Assembly (NCBI GenBank): GCA_001822215.1
Contig: MHQD01000037.1
Coordinates: forward strand, 1-7,587
Source of the DNA: Candidatus Sungbacteria bacterium RIFCSPHIGHO2_01_FULL_50_25
GTDB taxonomy: Bacteria; Patescibacteriota; Minisyncoccia; Sungbacterales; HO2-52-23
DNA length: 7,587 nt
Direction: 5' to 3'
Shown: positions 6,046-7,587 of the stretch, piece by piece
How the letters are laid out: each line of letters begins with the position of its first letter
Position numbering within the stretch: the stretch's first letter is position 1
Notes under the pieces: model-generated
Told to the model about the DNA's origin: nothing
Seen by the model: only the letters and a program-made list of their open reading frames with translations
Database searches by the model: none
Program-made: the position numbers and the translations under genes

Positions 6046-6104
6046 TATGTGTATATATCCCGCTAACCGCGATCGCGGCTTTTAACGGGATTCATAACCA
6101 TTGT

Positions 6105-6133
6105 AATGTACCAGATTCCCGGGTATCTTGCAA
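6105..6133 (-). promoter_or_regulatory. Leftward promoter, probably the original rpmE-prfA promoter
   Basis: On the minus strand TTGCAA (6128-6133) is followed after 17 bases by TACATT (complement of 6105-6110), preceded by TGG (complement of 6111-6113), the same extended -10 form as other promoters here. The predicted start is 6098. An ATG occurs three bases on (6095-6093) but now opens only a 10-codon frame, MNPVKSRDRG then TAG. If the 121-bp element is removed, that same ATG becomes the start of rpmE. With the element in place the transcript would carry a leader of about 128 bases. Confidence 0.5.
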
Positions 6134-6152
6134 GATCCCCGGAAATCTGATA
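6109..6152. promoter_or_regulatory. 44-bp near-perfect palindrome: divergent promoter/operator
   Basis: The sequence is symmetric about the 6130/6131 junction, pairing 19 of 22 positions; the inner 38 bp (6112-6149) pair at 17 of 19. The core ATCTTGCAAGAT (6125-6136) is perfect and is flanked by CAGATTCCCGGG (6112-6123) and CCCGGAAATCTG (6138-6149). The centre TTGCAA is usable as -35 on both strands. Under the predicted transcription starts the palindrome is mostly not transcribed, so it would act as DNA, as a binding site for a dimeric or tetrameric regulator. If transcription came from further upstream it would instead form a long hairpin. Confidence 0.7.
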
Positions 6153-6156
6153 TGCT
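6128..6156 (+). promoter_or_regulatory. Promoter of rpsB
   Basis: TTGCAA (6128-6133), a 17-base spacer and TATGCT (6151-6156) preceded by TGA (6148-6150) form a good promoter with extended -10. The predicted start at 6163 is one base before the ATG of rpsB. It shares its -35 hexamer with the leftward promoter, so the two probably cannot be occupied by polymerase at once. Confidence 0.65.
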
Positions 6157-6163
6157 CGTCTTT

Positions 6164-6937
6164 ATGAGTACGCAAACCATAAATCAGGATATTCCCGGTA
6201 TTGCACAACCGATCGATAAAGACATTGAGGAAATGGCAAAGGCGGGAGTACACCTTGGGCACTCCAAGGCAAAATTCCATCCGTCGATGGCGCCGTATCT
6301 TTTCGGCATTCGTAATTCGATTTCTCTCATCGATCTTCTCAAGACAAAAGAGCGGCTCGCTCTCGCGTGCGATTTTCTGAAGCGTATCGCCGCAAAAAAA
6401 GGACTCATTCTTTTGGTCGGGACGCGCCCCGCCGCGCGCAAACTCATTCAGGAAATTGGAGAGAAAACCGGCATGCCTTATTTCACCGAGCGCTGGATCG
6501 GCGGGACACTCACCAATTACAAAGTAGTTTCAAAGCGCGTGGAATATCTTGAGCGTTTGGAACACGAGCAGAAAACAGGAGAGCTCGAGAAATATACAAA
6601 GAAAGAGCGGCTTAAAAAAGGTGAAGAGATTGAGCGCCTTTCTCGTTTCTTCGGCGGTGTGCGGACGTTAAAGCGCATGCCCGATGCGGTGTTTGTCGTC
6701 GATATCACGTTTGATCCGATTGCAGTTCGCGAGGCAAAAAGAATGAAGATACCGGTGGTCGCGTTCGTTGACACGAATTCTGACGCCCGGCTCGTTGACT
6801 GGCCCATACCGGCAAACGACGACGCGCTTCCATCACTCAAGTACCTCTGCGGGGAAATTCTTGAATCGATAGAAGAGGGCATACGGGAGGCGCGAATCAG
6901 CCCCGAAGAAGAACGGCAGACTCCGCAAGCGCCGTAA
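6164..6937 (+). CDS. rpsB: Small-subunit ribosomal protein S2
   Basis: The 257-residue protein is the S2 of the 30S subunit, which helps bind S1-type factors and the mRNA platform. Family landmarks run through it: GVHLGH (28-33), the RNSISLIDLLKT segment (~50-61), LLVGTRPAA (~83-91), RWIGGTLTN (110-118), TKKER (~145-149), FFGGVRTLKRMPDAVFVVD (162-180), IPVVAFVDTNSD (206-217) and IPANDD (225-230). About 20 residues precede the usual start of homology, and a short Glu/Pro-rich tail ends the protein. I chose the ATG at 6164 because it lies one base after the predicted transcription start. The in-frame ATG at 6152 and TTG at 6128 lie within the promoter elements. It is followed 42 bases later by tsf, the near-universal rpsB-tsf order. 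It ends with TAA. Confidence 0.97.
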   Translation: MSTQTINQDIPGIAQPIDKDIEEMAKAGVHLGHSKAKFHPSMAPYLFGIRNSISLIDLLKTKERLALACDFLKRIAAKKGLILLVGTRPAARKLIQEIGEKTGMPYFTERWIGGTLTNYKVVSKRVEYLERLEHEQKTGELEKYTKKERLKKGEEIERLSRFFGGVRTLKRMPDAVFVVDITFDPIAVREAKRMKIPVVAFVDTNSDARLVDWPIPANDDALPSLKYLCGEILESIEEGIREARISPEEERQTPQAP

Positions 6938-6954
6938 TCCAGGCATCAGCATTT

Positions 6955-6977
6955 ATACGAGAATCGTATCTTTTTTT
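6955..6977 (+). terminator. Hairpin plus T7 between rpsB and tsf (attenuator candidate)
   Basis: ATACGA (6955-6960) and TCGTAT (6964-6969) are a perfect six-base inverted repeat around GAA, followed by C and seven Ts (6971-6977), two bases before the tsf ATG. The form is that of an intrinsic terminator, though the stem is short and AT-containing. TATCTT (6967-6972) in the same stretch could be a -10 that gives a one-base leader for tsf, but no -35 or TGn is seen. Partial termination would lower EF-Ts relative to S2. Confidence 0.45.
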
Positions 6978-6979
6978 CT

Positions 6980-7564
6980 ATGATTTCGGTAAGTGATATC
7001 AAAGAGCTTCGCGAGCATACAGGCGCCGGTATTGCTGATGTTAAAAAAGCGCTTGAAGAGTCGCGCGGCGACAAGGAAAAAGCAATTCTGTGGCTTGAGC
7101 GAAAGCTCGGGAGCGCTGCGGTAAAGAAGGCTTCGCGTGAGACCATGGCGGGGATTGTGGAGATATATCTTCATTCGAACGGACGAATCGGATCGATGGT
7201 TGAAGTTTTTTGCGAGACTGATTTTGTCGCGCGAAACCCCGCGTTTAAGGAACTTGCGCATGATGTCGCGATGCATATTGCGGCAATGAACCCGCTGTAT
7301 CTTTCGCTTGATTCTGTTCCGAAAGAAGAGTGGGACGCCGAAAAAGCTCGTTTCGGAGAGGATGCGCTCGCGCTGGGGAAGCCCGAGCAAATCACGCGTA
7401 ATATTGTCGAAGGAAAGCTCGCAGCCCATTTCGGCGCGCTCTCACTCTTTCCCCAGCCGTTTGTCAAAGATCAGGACAAAAAAGTGATTGATGTCATCAA
7501 TGAGGCGATCGGGCGCTTTGGCGAAAATATCAAGATAGGGAGATTCGCTCGTTTCGAGGTATGA
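6980..7564 (+). CDS. tsf: Translation elongation factor Ts (short form)
   Basis: EF-Ts recharges EF-Tu by exchanging GDP for GTP. The protein has 194 residues, close to the short Thermus-type form and well below the ~280 of E. coli, so one of the two core repeats is missing, as in other short EF-Ts. The N-terminal UBA-like domain (~1-55) carries LREHTGAGIADVKKAL (10-25). The core carries VEVFCETDFVARN (74-86) with the TDFV motif at 80-83 that contacts EF-Tu, then the AMHIAAMNP helix (97-105). The C-terminal half has the second conserved stretch ...VKDQDKKVIDVINEAIGRFGENIKIGRFARFEV. It lies 42 bases after rpsB. Its TGA stop overlaps a following ATG (ATGA). Confidence 0.96.
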   Translation: MISVSDIKELREHTGAGIADVKKALEESRGDKEKAILWLERKLGSAAVKKASRETMAGIVEIYLHSNGRIGSMVEVFCETDFVARNPAFKELAHDVAMHIAAMNPLYLSLDSVPKEEWDAEKARFGEDALALGKPEQITRNIVEGKLAAHFGALSLFPQPFVKDQDKKVIDVINEAIGRFGENIKIGRFARFEV

Positions 7565-7587
7565 ACAGTATCGCATTTATCGCGATC
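7561..7587 (+). CDS. Start of an unknown gene overlapping the tsf stop (3' truncated)
   Basis: An ATG at 7561 overlaps the tsf stop as ATGA and opens a frame running to the window end: MNSIAFIAI. The overlap geometry is the same as for the kinase/aldolase pair and suggests a co-translated third gene of the rpsB-tsf unit. The nine residues are hydrophobic, which would fit a membrane segment or signal sequence, or simply a buried first strand. The product cannot be identified. Confidence 0.45.

Larger units (their letters stand above)
5970..6090. mobile_element. 121-bp MITE-like element with perfect terminal inverted repeats
   Basis: The ends TCCCGTTAAAAGC (5970-5982) and GCTTTTAACGGGA (6078-6090) are exact reverse complements over 13 bases (14 if A5969/T6091 are counted). 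Each is flanked on the inside by a perfect 12-bp palindrome, AGATCGCGATCT (5983-5994) and CCGCGATCGCGG (6067-6078). Outside, TTCA occurs on both sides (5966-5969 and 6091-6094), a possible 4-bp target-site duplication. The interior is AT-rich, codes for nothing, and has a further small palindrome AAGCGCTT (6004-6011). Excision with one TTCA would restore a normal rpmE start directly behind a promoter. No transposase is present, so a non-autonomous element is inferred. An operator array or structured 5' leader of rpmE are the alternatives. Confidence 0.5.

Noticed and set aside
6069..6076. GCGATCGC, identical to the cyanobacterial HIP1 octamer
   Set aside because: It is a single copy within a palindrome of the inverted-repeat element and nothing else here suggests a cyanobacterium.
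5970..6090. A tRNA or other known structured RNA gene in the rpmE-rpsB gap
   Set aside because: No T-loop GTTCGA pattern, no cloverleaf and no SRP, 6S or tmRNA hallmark was seen; the symmetry is better explained by terminal repeats and palindromes.
6128..6163. Upstream starts for rpsB (TTG at 6128, ATG at 6152)
   Set aside because: They fall in the -35 and -10 elements of the predicted rpsB promoter and would not be in the mRNA.

Overview
The window looks like a chromosomal segment of a candidate-phyla-radiation bacterium (Patescibacteria, most like a Parcubacteria/Paceibacteria lineage). The basis is the gene set and protein style: compact genes, a short EF-Ts, an L25/CTC with an acidic tail, a coiled-coil plus lytic-transglycosylase secreted protein, a secreted CARDB-type protein, and no Shine-Dalgarno sequence at any start. 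This placement is from family knowledge, not a database search. TGA is used as a stop (sugar kinase, EF-Ts), so the code is standard and not the Gracilibacteria-type recoding.

Layout. (1) 3-443 (+): C-terminal end of a secreted CARDB-type surface protein, followed by a 177-base gap with a promoter. (2) 621-2476 (+): a PfkB-family sugar kinase and a class II ketose-bisphosphate aldolase, overlapping by ATGA. (3) 2522-3199 (+): ribosomal protein L25/CTC, ending in a hairpin terminator that overlaps the next promoter. (4) 3242-4606 (+): an exported coiled-coil/lytic transglycosylase. (5) 4627-5685 and 5761-5970, both (-): prfA (RF1) downstream of rpmE (L31), convergent with the transglycosylase. 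(6) 5971-6163: a highly structured divergent control region. (7) 6164-7564 (+): rpsB and tsf, with a third gene starting by ATGA overlap at 7561. No stretch longer than 300 bases lacks a gene.

Most of the genes serve translation (L25, RF1, L31, S2, EF-Ts), with one two-gene sugar-phosphate unit and two cell-envelope proteins. Extended -10 promoter elements sit 6-9 bases before the start codons of the kinase, L25, the transglycosylase and rpsB (weaker for tsf). This predicts leaderless or nearly leaderless mRNAs as the usual initiation mode.

The most interesting stretch is 5966-6156. A 44-bp near-perfect palindrome is centred on a single TTGCAA hexamer that can serve as -35 for two divergent extended -10 promoters, one to rpsB and one toward rpmE-prfA. 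Between the leftward promoter and rpmE lies a 121-bp element with 13-14 bp perfect terminal inverted repeats, a self-complementary 12-mer beside each end and a possible 4-bp target duplication (TTCA). Removing it in silico places the rpmE ATG 3 bases after the predicted start of transcription, exactly the layout of the other genes. I therefore read it as a small MITE-like insertion that split rpmE from its promoter and may have given it a new, structured 5' region.
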